Positions 46,826 to 62,680 of a DNA stretch of 64,000 nt are shown piece by piece (within the stretch, counting starts at the first letter, position 1; every line of letters starts with the position of its first letter). Source of the stretch: Utricularia gibba (Eukaryota > Streptophyta > Magnoliopsida > Lamiales > Lentibulariaceae); contig CM007991.1 in NCBI GenBank assembly GCA_002189035.1, positions 682,001-746,000 on the forward strand, read 5' to 3'. Under the pieces are notes generated by a model. It had not been told where the DNA came from and searched no databases. It worked only from the letters and a program-made list of their open reading frames with translations. Made by a program: the position numbers and the translations under genes.

Positions 46826-49428
46826 ATGTTGGTTCAAGATCGGGTTCTTCCGCCCTCTGATGCCTCGAAACCACGCAGTTACCTGCAACGGAGGAAGCCC
46901 TTTTTTGTTCCAGCCAAGAATCTTGATTTTTCGACATGGGCTGCCGACAATCCGTTCAAAATTCTAGCGGCTCTCCTGATTTTCACAGCGGTGGTAGCCG
47001 TGCCTTTCTTTCTGAATCATTCTACCTCCGGCGGTGATGCGACGGCGTTGCTATGCTTGGAATCGACCCAGTCTCGTAGAATGCACCCCAAATTTCCCAA
47101 GATTAATTGGAAGAATGTCGACCCGATTGTGGACAGATCGACTCCCTTCTCTAGTTTTCGATCAGAGAAATGGATTGTCGTCTCTGTTTCCGATTACCCC
47201 TCTGATTCGTTGACTAAAATGACAAAATTAAGAGGGTGGCAAGTGCTCGCTGTTGGGAACTCGAAGACTCCAAAAGACTGGAGCTTGAAAGGTATTGGTT
47301 GCAGAATGCATCCTTAAATAGGCTACATGTTCTATGTGGATTACGCAAGTTTTGCCGTAACAACGTTCAACAATTTGTGTGATGAATGCTTGCTGATAAA
47401 TAGAAGTATGCCAAGTGTTCTGATTTAGCTTCATTTCTGAAACAGGTTCCATTTATTTGTCATTGGAACTGCAAGCTCAATTGGGATATAGGGTTACTGA
47501 TTTCCTGCCGTATGATTCATATGTTAGAAAAACTGTTGGTTATTTATTTGCTATACAGCATGGTGCCCAAAAGATTTATGATGTTGATGATCGAGGTTAT
47601 GTCATAGATGATAATATTGATAAGCATTTTGATGTTGAGCTGGTTGGTGAGGCTGCCAGACAAGAGATTATCTTGCAGTACAATCTTGAAGATGCCAACA
47701 GAACGACTGTTAACCCTTACATACATTTTGGTCAGCGTTCTGTTTGGCCGAGAGGATTGCCCTTGGAACATGTAGGTGGAATTGGACATGAAGAGTTCTA
47801 CACAGAGATTTTTGGGGGCAAACAGTTTATTCAGCAAGGGATATCAAATGGCTTACCTGATGTGGATTCTGTGTTTTACTTCACTAGAAAAGCTTCATTT
47901 GAATCATTTGACATGAGGTTCGATGATCGTGCCCCGAAAGTGGCATTACCTCAAGGTCTAATGGTGCCTGTTAATTCATTCAATACCCTTTTTCAGTCAT
48001 CCGCTTTCTGGGGATTGATGCTTCCTGTCTCTGTTAGTACAATGGCTTCTGATATCCTGAGGGCTACTGGGCACAAAGGATTCTGTGGGAGGTTGGGGGT
48101 TATGTAGTGGTGTATCCTCCTACAATGCATCGGCATGACAAAGTTGAGGCGTATCCATTTTCAGAAGAGAAGGATCTTCATGTGAATGTCGGTCGTCTAG
48201 TTAGTTTTCTGGTGGGATGGAGATCAAAAAAGCACCGGCTATTCGACAAAATTGTCGAGTTGAGTTACGTGATGGCTGAGGAAGGATTTTGGACAGAAAA
48301 GGATGTGGAGTTTACAGCAGCATGGCTTCAGGACTTGATTGCTGTTAGGTATCAGCAGCCACGTTTAATGTCCCTTGAATTAGACAGGCCAAAGGCAGCA
48401 GTCGGCCATGGAGACCGCAAGGAGTTCGTGCCACAGAAACTACCATCTGTGCATCTTGGTGTGGAGGAAATAGGAACTGTAAACTTTGAAATCGGAAACC
48501 TGATAAAATGGAGAAAAAATTTCGGAAACATTGTGCTTATCATGTTCTGCTCCGGCCCAGTTGAGCGCACCGCCTTGGAATGGAGGTTGCTGTATGGACG
48601 CATTTTCAAGACAGTCATCATCCTTTCCAGGGAGAAAAATGTTGATCTCGCTGTGGAAGAAGGCCAGTTGGATTATATCTATAAGTAAGCTTAAAGTTAT
48701 CTTAAGATTCTGTCTCGTCTTCCTGTTTTCAACACTTGGTTTCTGTTCTTCCTCAGGTATTTAGCAAAGTTCATGAAACGATACTCGAGCGCAGATGGTT
48801 TTTTGTTTCTGCAGGACAATACAATTCTTAACTACTGGAACTTGCTCCAAGCTGATAAAACTGCTCTCTGGATCACAAACAAGGTAACAATTCTCTGCAT
48901 TTGTGCCAATGCACTCAAACTGAGGGAAACTTCATTCTTTTTCCTCTGTATGTGCAGGTCTCAAAGTCTTGGGCAAATGTCTCACCATCCAGCAACTCAG
49001 ACTGGTTTCTTAAGCAATCAGAAATGCTGAAGAAGGTGGTCTCAACGCTGCCTGCTCATTTCCAAGTCAACTACAACGAGAACACCAAAGATCAAGAAGG
49101 GATCACGCTCTGCGAATCAGAGGTCTTCTACATTCCCCGACGTCTCGTATCCGACTTCATCGATCTCATCAGCCTCGTCGGAGATCTCGAGCTCCACCAC
49201 AAGATCGCGACACCGATGTTCTTTCTGGCGATGGACGCCCGTCGGAATTTCGACCCAGTTCTGAATTCCATGAGATACGAGCAGCAGCTGCAGAGCAGCA
49301 ACTCAACATCCTTCTACTCCGCTGAAGCTCCTGCTATCCGACCGTGGAACGTGGCCAGCGAGCAAGACTTCGTTTTGCTGGTAAGACTGATGGCTGCCGG
49401 CGATCCCCTTCTCATGGCGCTCTTCTGA
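46826..49428 (+). CDS. STELLO-type Golgi protein needed for cellulose synthase assembly
   Basis: STELLO proteins sit in the Golgi, bind cellulose synthase subunits and have a glycosyltransferase-like domain facing the lumen. Exons are 46826-47291, 47446-48684, 48757-48883 and 48958-49428. The start MLVQDRVLPP and a short cytosolic tail, one membrane segment near residues 48-68, and the large lumenal domain all match the family. Motifs include RGWQVLAVGNSKTPKDWSLKG (as RGWQVLAVGNS and PKDWSLKG), YDVDDRG with its acidic DxD-like site, NPYIHFGQRSVWPRGLPLE, and FCSGPVERTALEWRLLYGRI. At 48061-48063 a run of three G ends the frame at 48107; a fourth G restores RGYWAQRILWEVGGYVVVYPP (as RGYWAQRILWE and GGYVVVYPP), giving 767 residues, very near the known 771. 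Confidence 0.93.
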
Positions 49429-50301
49429 TGATGGGCTGCTTCGTTTCATACAAAGAGAACTGAAAAGATCCGTGACATGGAACACACATACTTGGAAACC
49501 TTCTGGTTTTCTTTTCTTGTGCTTGAGTTGGTTTCTAGCCGTTGTAGATGATGATGCAAAGAGGCATTTGTTGGCAACCGAGTCGACGTGTTCGGAAACC
49601 ATTATTTCTATAAATATTATGTAATCATTTCATATTATAGGATAAGGTTTTTTATGTTATTGGAAGGGTATGGCAGCATACATACCACTATTTATTAAAA
49701 TTGATATAATTAATCTGTAATATTTAATAAAAATGATATAATTAATTTCTATTAGTATATTTAATTTCTAAAAATTTGATGTGTTGGGTATATTTGATTC
49801 TTGAAGTTTGACGTACTTAATGGAATCAACAGGAGAATTAAGAGTGATTATAAAGATTATCAACAATAATAATAATAATAATAACTATAAAGATCATATT
49901 ATATATCGCATTTTATATGATTTGAAATCGAAATGAAAAATATTTAAGACAAGCTGGATGTTCTTCACCGGAACTATTGATTAAAGTATAATTTATGAAT
50001 TATCAATGTATTCGAGTACGAGAAAATAATGTTTTTGATATATTAAATTAACATGAATAATAATTAATTTACTGCATGTTTTATAAAATTGCAAAGAATA
50101 ATTTTTAAATTTTTTTGTAATTATAGTTAGTCGTATTTAGCTTTTATTTTAAAAAAATATAATATATTAATCTAATTTATATTTGTGTTAATTATAATAA
50201 CGTGAGCGGTTATCGAGAAATATATTTCTTTTATTCAGGAAAAAAAATGAAGGAAAACATATGGTTGGGCTATCTCTGTGGGAGGATGTGTCTGCAATCC
50301 A
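49429..50301. other. Spacer and NTRC upstream region
   Basis: AT-rich with an AATAAT trinucleotide run near 49865-49884. No gene is supported. The last 60 bases are the NTRC 5' UTR. Confidence 0.5.
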
Positions 50302-53035
<2,734 letters not shown>

Positions 53036-53370
53036 AGGGAAATAGGCATTACCCACGTTATTCTCTGATTCTTTGTTAGCCCCTTGAGGACTCGTTTTCC
53101 TTTCCCTCTCCCTGCTGCTGTTTTTCAAAGGTTAAGCCATGAAAAATGCACGTACGTTCTCAAAGATGATAAACTGTGCATTTCCATAGGGAAATCAGTA
53201 TCTCCTCAAGTTTCGTTTTTTATTCCTAATCAGTACTACAAGATCAATAGATCGAAATAACCCCCTGACTAACTGCTGCACGATGGCTATAAGACGACTG
53301 GATATCATAGATAAATAAGTGTACATATAACTTGTTACAGGGTTCAAGATTACACAAGGCAGGCAGGCAT
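53036..53370. other. Convergent 3' region of NTRC and the MADS gene
   Basis: The NTRC and MADS-box genes converge here, 335 bases apart. The stretch holds both 3' UTRs and I see nothing else in it. Confidence 0.6.
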
Positions 53371-54672
53371 TCAATCAAGTAGGCCGCCTTTGTCGCGCCC
53401 GGAGGCTGCCGGCTTCTTCCCCGCGGACCTTCCGCTATCCACCGGTGAGATCCTGCAACATGCAAACGATCCATCACTCTTCAACACCACCACCACCCAA
53501 TACACCCATGCAGGACGACGATTCGATTCTAACCCGAAAAAAGTCGGGAGCCATGTCGCTTACCCGAGGCGCAGCGAAGTGTCCGACACCCCGTCACTCT
53601 CACACAAGTAGGCATCCTTCCTCGCCACCAGCCCGCTCCCATCACCCAGACTCGCAAACCTCCGAAGCTCCTCTATCTGCCAGCCACAAACGGAATGCGA
53701 TCAAGCACACACTCGGAAAAACCCCCTTCCATTTTACGTACTGAAAACTAATCATTAGCTTCACCATTTTACCTTCTCCATAAGCGCTTCGTTTTGCAGC
53801 ATCACCTTCTTTTCCTGTTCCAGAAATAAACAAATTTTCAGTATTTATGGATTTTATCCTAAAATGACAGAATTAAATGCATAGCACCTGCTGCTTGCTC
53901 TTTTCCATCTGCTCCAAGATTATCTTTTCCTATTAATTTATTACTATTATTTTCACAATATAATATAATCAGAAAAATGATAGAGCTGAATGATATTTAC
54001 CTTTCTATCCTTGACCAAAAATATTCCCTCCGCAAGTTGGTTCTCCAATATCTGCAACTCACTGTACGTCAAATCCCCCAACTCTTTCCCCAGCATCCTC
54101 CTTTTCCGATCAACTTGGAAAATAAATAAATACAAAAATAAAAATGAATTTACACGTCAGCAGCTTACAATTGCATCAATTGGAGCCGTTCGATTTCCCT
54201 TTTGAGATTTTTCACCTCCGTAGAGAATTCGTGCTTCCGAAAGGGAGAGAAAAGAGGAATAGATTATTCATGGATTAATTTGTGTTTAAAAAATAAATAA
54301 TAAATAAATACCTGATCAACTGCATGTTCCACGGTGGCAACCTCGGGGCCTTCGCTTCTTTGATTGTATCTACCGAGAATCTGTTCCATGCTTTGGAGGC
54401 CGGGGGAGAAGATATTTTACTTAATTCCAGGAAAATAATAATAATAAAAAAGGAAATCGAGATGCGTCGGTAGGGATGAAGCCGGCTTACCAAGAACTGG
54501 CGAACTCGTACAATTTCCCGGTGCCGGAGAAGATGATGAGCGCGACCTGAGCGTCGCAGAGGACGGCGAGCTCCCTGGCCTTCTTGATGAGGCCGCCGCG
54601 GCGCTTGGAGAAGGTCACTTGGCGGCTGTTGACGTTCTCGATTTTCTTTATTTCGATTTTGCCCCTCCCCAT
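53371..54672 (-). CDS. MIKC-type MADS-box transcription factor (AGL15/AGL18-like)
   Basis: The product is a nuclear transcription factor that binds CArG boxes as a dimer. Eight exons on the minus strand are in phase: 54672-54491, 54390-54312, 54233-54169, 54100-54001, 53929-53888, 53814-53773, 53676-53564 and 53452-53371, giving 234 residues. The MADS domain begins [21 protein letters not shown] and runs to [15 protein letters not shown]. The K domain includes [19 protein letters not shown] and [14 protein letters not shown] (coiled coils). The C-terminal part is Ser/Gly/Lys-rich and poorly conserved. The MADS sequence is most like the AGL15/AGL18 clade, repressors of flowering and promoters of embryo programmes; this placement is from memory of motifs and should be treated as likely only. 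Exon 4 uses the acceptor GGAAAAG/GAGG, which alone keeps the frame. Confidence 0.9.
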
Positions 54673-56810
54673 GGGTGAGAAAAGAAGGCAGGGCGAGTGC
54701 GATTGTGAATGTGAGCAAGTAACGTCTCCCTTTTATCAAGGGAGAGGATGTACGGATTTGGTAATCCCATTTTGTTACAAATTTCCCATTATTAGATCTA
54801 TTTGTATCAATCAGTATATACTATAAAAGGAAATCCAATTACACCTAGATTTCCTTTTGGCAATCGCATTTCACTGGACCCTAACAGATACAACTTTCTA
54901 TAAATACTGAGATTTTTTTTTGAAAGTAACACCAAATATTCCACGAATATATACCTGCAAAATTGGCAGATATTTTAAAATATTATCCCCAGTAGTTATA
55001 GATTATAGCGCATATATATAATAAATTTCGGGCACTTAAAACTGCTCTCCAAATCTGGCTAATCATATATATTTTTTAATTTGATTATTAATTAAATTGG
55101 TGACATGAGTTGTTTTAATTTATCATTAAATTGTGCCAAATTGCAAAAAAAAAAAAAAAAAAAATTGCCTAAAACAACTGAACCCTAGCCAAACACAATG
55201 AGATAATCACTTCAGAAGTAGGAATGGCATGTCTTTTTGCAAGAAAATGGTAAATGATTCATGAAATGAGAAAATGTTTGTGCTATGCTCATTTGAGGAG
55301 ACGTAGTGGTGCATTTTGCCCGGGATTTTAAATTCCGGGTTTTACCGAAAAAAACATTTCATTCGAAATTTAGATTTAACTCATAGTATATAAGATAGAT
55401 TGTGTATAAATTGAGTTTTTTTAATTTTTTCCAGTGAAATGAAAGTTTGTTATGCCAAATTATTAATTATTATATATAATTTTTTATTTTTTTTTCAAAA
55501 TTTACATACAAGATATTAAAATAACACAATTAAATAAACAAATATAAACACCTTATCATAATAGTCATGCACTTCTATAAAATGAGAATATGCTATAAAA
55601 GGAAATTCATTTTCTATTATAATTATTAAATTGTTATGTCACATTTTTGGAAGCGTTAAAGCGAGAAGCTAATGAATTTACCTCATTTGCGACTAGTTTA
55701 TAAATATAATCTCTCGTCCCTCAAGTAACTGCATTTTAACGTATGTTTCTATATGAACAAATAAAAGATTACACACGCAACATTCACTTCATTTATTTAT
55801 CTTTTTTTGTTTAAAATTTTTTTTTGTGACATGTTCTTAAAAAATGCATATTTTTTAATGTTATTGATTTTGTTGTTATATAATTTCCAAATGCATTTTT
55901 ATTGTGTTTGTTTGAATAAGTAAATGGTAGTTTTATAAATAAAAAGTTGATGTTGATATTTGGATAGAGAAGGGGGCCCACAATGAGTATTCTCCATTTG
56001 GGGGGGTTTGTTCTATTTTGGGATAATTTTCATTATGTCAAGAAAGAGGTGATTTAAGGAATGGTGAAAGTTGGAGAGCATATATAGAAAGTTTGTTAGT
56101 GCATTTACCATGTCTAGATATGTTGCCTCAAAAGGTTGATACCAATTTTTTCTAATGGAAAATTTTTAGGCCTGATGTTTTTTTTAAACTTTTAAATTAA
56201 TAATGCTCATTATTTTGAAGATTTTCTACTACAAAAAATATATTATTGGAAATTTATTACAATAAAACTTTTGATGTTGAATATGAGTTTTAGATGAATG
56301 TTTGATTTGAATAATAATTTTTGGAATTATTGGAAATTAAAACTCAGCTGAAATTGGAATGGGCCTAATGAAGATAATTATAGGCTCAATTAGAAAGCCC
56401 ATAGATTGATACACCGCATGTTGAATCTATGGCTGGGAATAAAAGGGAAAGGAACGGCTCAGATTCGCCCGTCTCCAACAAGTTGAATTTCAAATATGAT
56501 GCGGTAGACGTTACGTACGAAAACAGAGCCTGATATACTGAAGCGGGAGGATGAAGCAGTACTTCATTCACAGCCGCCTCCTGAGATGACTGTGTAGCGT
56601 TGTCGCAGTACAAAAGACTTCGTTCTCAAGTTTTTCGTCGTCACGTAACAAGGATTCTTGGTGAGATTTTGTTGTTCGTTTTTTTGCTTTATCCAACTTT
56701 GGAAGCAAATCTTTGACGAGTATTTATTGGATTTTCCTTTTTCGAGTCTCACTATTGTAAAACCAGTACGACTTGATATTCTTTTTGGCGGGGAGTTTTG
56801 TGCAGGTTCA
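54673..56810. other. MADS upstream region and kinesin 5' region
   Basis: About 2.1 kb of mostly AT-rich DNA with a poly-A run at 55145-55164. A TGGGCC at 56360-56365 and AGCCCA nearby probably belong to the kinesin promoter. A 5' UTR exon seems to end near 56660 (ATTCTTG/GTGAGA) with its acceptor at 56805 (GTGCAG/GTTCAATGG). Confidence 0.5.
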
Positions 56811-59800
56811 ATGGAAGAACCAACCGTTGTTGCAAGTTTGGATGAGTTGAATCTTGCTTTTCGGTCTGAAGAATCTGGTAATTTTTATAAAGACACGTGT
56901 TTTTCTTTTTGACGCAGGTTGTGTGCATTGTGGTTAATTTCTTGGTGAAATTCACGGTTTGGGAATTTTTGGGTTTGATATGAATGAATTGATAGCTTTG
57001 AGAAGATACCAAGCTGTGCACTGGTTGGAGTATCTGGTAGGGCCACTGGGAATATCAAACCAGCCTTCCGAGAAGGAGTTTCTTTCCTGTTTGAGAAGTG
57101 GCTTAATCCTCTGCAATGCTCTTAACAAAGTTCAACCTAATTCAGTTCCAAAGGTTTGTGATTCCTGCTTTTCACATACTCTGCATTTCATATTCTTGTG
57201 GAAACAGAACTTCTTGATCGGAAAATTTTTCTTAGGTTGTGGAGAATTCCTCACCTCCGCCATCACATGCATGGAGCTCCCAGCCATTACCAGCTTATCA
57301 GTACTTTGAGAATGTGCGAAACTTTTTAGTGGCAGCCGAAGATATGAAACTTCCTGCTTTTGAAGCATCCGTGTTTGAGAGGGTAAAACGTGAAATGAGA
57401 TGTTATGCATCAACTTGAATCGTGCAAGTGTAAAATGTAATGCAAACTCATGTCGTTTGAACAGGAAATTTTGGAGGAAGGATCGGCATGCAAGGTTGTT
57501 GATTGCATTTTGGCATTGAAATGTTGGCATGAAAGGAAGCAAATGAGAGGAGGCAATATGGGTTGCAGGCAGCCAAGATCACCTCTTGTAGATAATTCTT
57601 CTGGTAGAATTTATAAGCATGGACAAGGTTCTCATGAACGATCCAAAAAGTTAGATGCATTTGGAGACAGAAACAGGCCTACGCCATTAGAAAGTGATAC
57701 TAGTGAACTTGAAGGTACTTGAAGCCAACTAGTTTGACTATTACTAGCTCTCATGTCTCTTCTACTGATGTCTAACAGAATTCTTTTGCAGACAAAATTG
57801 TCAAGGCTCTTGCTGACTGCACGGTCAATTCTAACGAAGACAATGGCAACGATGTAATTGCATCCTATGATAGAAACCTTGGAATCACGTGTTTAGTAAT
57901 CAAGTAATCCGTTTGATCCTCTTTTCGACAGGATTCTATGAAATTTCTCAACAAGATCCTCTCTACTTGCTTGGGTGAAAAATTTCAAGGAAACCATGAG
58001 GTAAAGCAAGAGACACCGCTAATAGGACCTCTATTCCCATCTACAAAAGTTCAAGAAGATTTTACAATGCGAAATATTCAAGTGCATTGCTTAATCTGTA
58101 GTCAAATATAATTTTCACCAAGCTATTTTGATATCTCAGTTATACAATTCAAATCCCCTCCGTTAAGTATCTAGGAGAGGAAGTATCTTGATTTTCTATC
58201 TTGTGTTTTTAACATAGGGTTAAAAGCTGCATCTTCTTTGTCTTTAGATGAAACCGTCCTCCTTCAAATGTTTTATGGATCAAAGCTGCTCACCGGGGAC
58301 TTCTGATGTTCGGCCGCTATCTGATATCTCTAATCATGAATTCCGGCAGATGGTGAACCTTTTCTCCATATAATTCAATTCATCAGCATTCAAATTAGAA
58401 ATTGAACTTTGTTGTTTTTAGCAAGCTAGAGCTTCTACTTAATCTGGGGGTTTCTACTATGCATGGTTCTGGTATCGTGAAAAATTGACAGAAGTACAAA
58501 GTTTTCTTGAAGAAGGATAGATACAAGCCGTGGAATGCACTCAAGAAGCAAGACAAAGAACTTCTGGTGTGTTTTTTTCATCCACTTGCTTCCACCCTTA
58601 AATATGCTTCTTCATTTCATGTTCAAATATTATTAGCTGATATGCTACATAATGAGGTGCTTGTTCTATGTGGCATTTATTTGAACAATATAATGTATTC
58701 GGTGGTTTCAGAACATTAAGTTGTTGCTATCAAGTGTGAGGCAAGAGGCAGAAACCTTGAAAAGTGTATTTCAAAGCGATATGAAACAACTAGGTGCGCC
58801 CTGTCACTATTTATGCGTGACTCTTTCATATATAGTCACTGTAACCTAGAATCAGAAATCTGTTTTGAACTTTGAAGAACATAAAGTGCTTGAAATGTCT
58901 ACTGCTGCTCTTGGCTATCAAAAAGCTGCAATTGAGAACAGGAATCTGTACAACATGGTACAGGATCTCAAAGGTTAGCATATGATCAAGTTCTGCATAT
59001 CGCTATTCATCTTCTGTGAAGAAGTTCAATAGTAATTTTACATGACGTTTATAATATTATATATCAGGAAATATTCGAGTTTACTGCAGGATTAGGCCTG
59101 ATTGTCACTCTGACGGTCAAGATGTTGTTCATCACATTGGAGAAGATGGTTCTCTAGTCATTGTGAACCCAAAACGTAAAAATGATGTGAAGAAAATTTT
59201 CAGGTTTAACAATGTTTTTGGCCCAAAAACGACACAAGGTAATGCGAACATTGGATTTCTAAAATGCATGTTGAGAGAGATACCTTATTTGTGCTTGCAT
59301 CAAATCTTACAGACGAAGTTTTCAAAGATACTAAACCTCTCATTAGATCTGTGATGGATGGTTACAATGTCTGCATTTTTGCGTATGGCCAAACCAGATC
59401 AGGAAAAACACATACTATGGTGAGTTTTTCTTTTCATGTTCCTGGATTGAGTACATTTTCATGAACTGATGGTAATTTACGTTGTTTTTTTTTGTTCAAT
59501 GAATACTCTGACAGTTTGGTTCGAAAGATGCATCACCAGAGGAAATAGGGATCAGCCATTTGGCTCTCCTTGATTTGTTTCAACTGGTTGACCAGAGAAA
59601 GGGCATGACGAAGTATGAAATTCAACTTCAGATGGTAGAAATCTATAATGAGCAAGCATATGACCTTCTTGCTGACGATCCTGAATCTAGGAAATATCCT
59701 TTATGCCATTATTATCCATACAACATCCTGTCATTCGCTTGATGATATGTCATTCTGAAATTGCAATGCAGAAACACTCTTTTATTCTTGATATGTCATT

Positions 59801-61548
59801 TCGATGGTTTCTCTTGACAATCTGCAAATTAGAGATCAGGAGATGTGTTAGCGAGAATAGCTTTGTCTTTCCCTATGTCACAGCACATACTGTGAAGTCT
59901 GCAGTTGATGCCATGAATTTGATGGGGCATGGTGAAGCGAATCGAGCTTTTGGTTCTAACTCCATGAACATTCAAAGCAGTCATTCTCACAGGTAACTTT
60001 CAAGCTCAAATATACTCTGACATTGCAGGGAGAGTACCTGTATTCTGGTCATTTAGCAAACTATCTTCGTAACAGTGTTCTCTCAGTCCTCGCACACGGT
60101 GAAGTTGCATCTGGGCGCATTTTTAGTAGCTGCCTCCATTTGGTGGACCTTGCCAGCAGCGACCAGTTGTACACTGCAGAAGCTACTGGCACTGGGTGTA
60201 AGGAATCTGGGTACATAAACAAATCTCTTATTTGTTTGATGGATATTATCATGTCACTAGCTCAGAAGAATTCGCACATTCCTCATCGGAACAGCAAGCT
60301 CACATTACTTCTCCAGAAATCTTTAGGTGTGTGCAAAACTTATATTGCATGCTTTTCAGATGTCCTTAAGAAAATTATATTCTTTCTCATTTTCTATGAG
60401 CAGAAGAAAATGGAAAAACTTTGATGCTTGCTCATGTGAATCCCAAAACTGAAAACTATGAAGAGACAATAAGCACCCTAAGAATTGCTCAAAGGGTCTC
60501 AATGGTCGAACTCGGTGCAGTTCGTGTCAATGAGAGCAACGAGGCGCTAGAGCTCAAAGCGCAGGTAGATGTCTTACTTTATTTCTTACTTGCTCAGTTT
60601 TTTATGTGAGTAATGCAACTTTTAGTACTGTTTCCTCTGTGTGAATAACAGCTTGAAAGCCTGAAAAAAGCTTTAGGAGAAATGAGAATGCTGTCAGAGA
60701 AAGATAAGGAAACAACCGTGCAAACTCCTCCACACCCAACAAGATCGAGCATCAAGGATAGGAGCATGCTAGCAAGGAGCAATGACATCAAGAAATGCAC
60801 CAAAACTTGTTCAGAACTGAGCGAGAGAAGAATGCCTCCTTCCCAAAGAAGATTGAGCCTTGAAAAGGGAACAACCCCGGCAGTGAAATCCGGGAAACCT
60901 GATGACAAAAATAGTGTTAATAATAGCCCTGTTGGTGCCGGGAAAACTGAGGCAAGATTTCTGAAGAATTTTGAGTTAGAAGATCGAAAGTCGGTCACAA
61001 AGACGATATACAGAGGAAAAGAAAACAGGGAAAAAGCTCCTCGTAGCCCTGTAACCACTACTCCAATGATGAGAATCGATACCGCTGACATGCAGGGAGC
61101 TACATCTTCTCGAGCTCTTAGAATAGGAATGGTAAGTGACTCAGATATCTGTTTTGAGATCGAGAAACCTTTCTCGAACCCCAATCAAGGAAAAGGAGGA
61201 GGCCGAATAAAGAAGTCACTTCAAACCATCGGGAAGCTGATCAATGGAACAGAGAAGAGGTTCGCCAAGATGCTTGACCACTTACTACCTTTCTTTTTAA
61301 GTGATTCTTCTTGATCTTTGTTATACCTTGCAAGTTACAGAAACCAGATGAAGACATGTGAAGAAAAAGCCGCCTTGACGACAAAGTATCCACCCAAGTC
61401 ACCATCTTCTTCATCCTCCGGTAAGGCCTTGAGAAGGCAATCACTAACAGGAATACCACCACCTTCCCAAAAATCCAGGCGATCTTCACTTGGAGGAGCT
61501 TCTACCGAATCACGTAATCAAAATCTTTCCTCCCTCATCAAAACCTGA
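56811..61548 (+). CDS. Kinesin-14 with calponin-homology domain and degenerate motor
   Basis: The protein is of the plant KCH type (CH domain plus C-terminal-type motor), which links actin and microtubules. Eighteen exons are in phase: 56811-56877, 56996-57153, 57236-57382, 57465-57714, 57792-57853, 57932-58000, 58248-58352, 58492-58566, 58712-58793, 58878-58973, 59068-59238, 59313-59419, 59515-59693, 59819-59992, 60076-60326, 60404-60564, 60652-61259 and 61341-61548, giving 989 residues. The CH domain covers about residues 23-140, a short coiled coil about 300-370, the motor about 371-690, and a basic Ser/Pro-rich tail the rest. Motor motifs are altered: P-loop GQTRSGKT (Arg456 for Gly), switch [10 protein letters not shown] (His578 for Arg), switch II DLASSD (Ser608 for Gly, Asp610 for Glu). 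HRNSKLT is kept. The intron after 59693 looks like a U12 AT-AC intron. Confidence 0.88.
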
Positions 61549-61755
61549 ATCATGATGACCATTGCTCTTTTGGTTAGCTTATGTGTTGCGGTTCTTTATT
61601 TGTTTTGCACCAGCAGCTGCGGCAGGTGGAAATGAAACCAGGAAAACGTTGACACCAACTCAGGTTCGTGGCTCGAAGAACCCCGACAAACGTTGGATTT
61701 AGGAAAATGAGGGTAGTTGAGAGAAAGGGAGTGAATTGGTGAAAACTTTCTTTGG

Positions 61756-62087
61756 TTACTCATATAGTTCGCCACTGATGACATGAAAATGTCTGGAAAT
61801 TACACAAAGTTTGCCTCTTGCTGGAATGAAGATCTAAAATTAGCAGGGACGAAATAATCGATAATCCAGAGGTTCTAGCAGGAATACTAGCGGGGAGGAA
61901 AGAGCGAGAGAAAGTTTCACATACCATCACGAAGCATAGCCTCAACCGTCTGATCGATGACCTTGTTTCCATCCTCCTCTCCTTTCTCCAAAATATCCTT
62001 GATCTTGGGTTGGACCTGGTTCAAAAGTTGAAATAAGGAGCGGCTTTCAGAGAGGAAATGGTTGCCAGTTATTGTGGGTGTAGACAT
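61756..62087 (-). CDS. Small unidentified protein
   Basis: I do not recognise this gene. A two-exon model on the minus strand (62087-61925 and 61820-61756, GT-AG, phases match) encodes 75 residues. It starts MSTPTITGNHFLSESRSLF, continues with an amphipathic Lys/Glu/Asp-rich helix (VQPKIKDILEKGEEDGNKV) and ends GKLCVISRHFHVISGELYE. There is no signal peptide or membrane segment. It lies tail to tail with the kinesin and head to head with the PPR gene. If the intron is not removed the product would be 57 residues. The second exon could belong to a different model, so confidence is modest. Confidence 0.4.
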
Positions 62088-62680
62088 TTTACCTGAGATT
62101 CCGCCCAAAACCCACTCACGATACTCCCTGTATCTACTGCTAAGCGCAGTACCCAAATCTACGTTCCATCCTCAGGAGCGGCAGGCTGAGAAGTCGAATT
62201 CAAGGGCAGGGAAGAATCAACCGGGAGAGAAAGTATGATGATAGAGTCCTCTCTCTGTGTGGCGGGTTGCCTCGTCTAGCCGCCGGTTCATTCAACGGTC
62301 ACTGACACTTGTGCTTCCGCTTGAGTTTCAGTAATCGGTAACGTTTTCTTCCCTCTGAAAATGGTTGACGCTGCCTCCGCTCGAGCAGCCGTGGTGTTGA
62401 GATAATGATGAACGCATCAGGGTTCTTTTTTTTCGAAAAGAAGCACCCTGTGATTCAGGATAAGCTGTCTAGTGAGATTTCTGGAGGTTACGGAGATTTA
62501 GTCTTCCTATCATTTTAATAAAGAAAAAGTCAGTTGATTGAGGGAAGGTGTGCCAAAGTAGTTTCTTACCAACCATGTGTTTGACGAAATGCCAATTCAG
62601 TTGTTTGTGCTATCTGGCTCCTGATGATTCTGTGGGTAATGGCGATACTGAGTGAACTTATTTGTCCGTGTTCAGTAACG
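62088..62680. other. Divergent region between the small gene and the PPR gene
   Basis: The stretch probably holds the promoters and 5' UTRs of both genes. Its base composition is closer to transcribed DNA than to the AT-rich spacers. I see no further coding segment. Confidence 0.45.

Noticed and set aside
59993-60075. Apparent frameshift after SSHSH in the kinesin
   Set aside because: An 83-bp GT-AG intron ending at 60075 joins SHS to VLSVLAHGE in frame and fits the family alignment.
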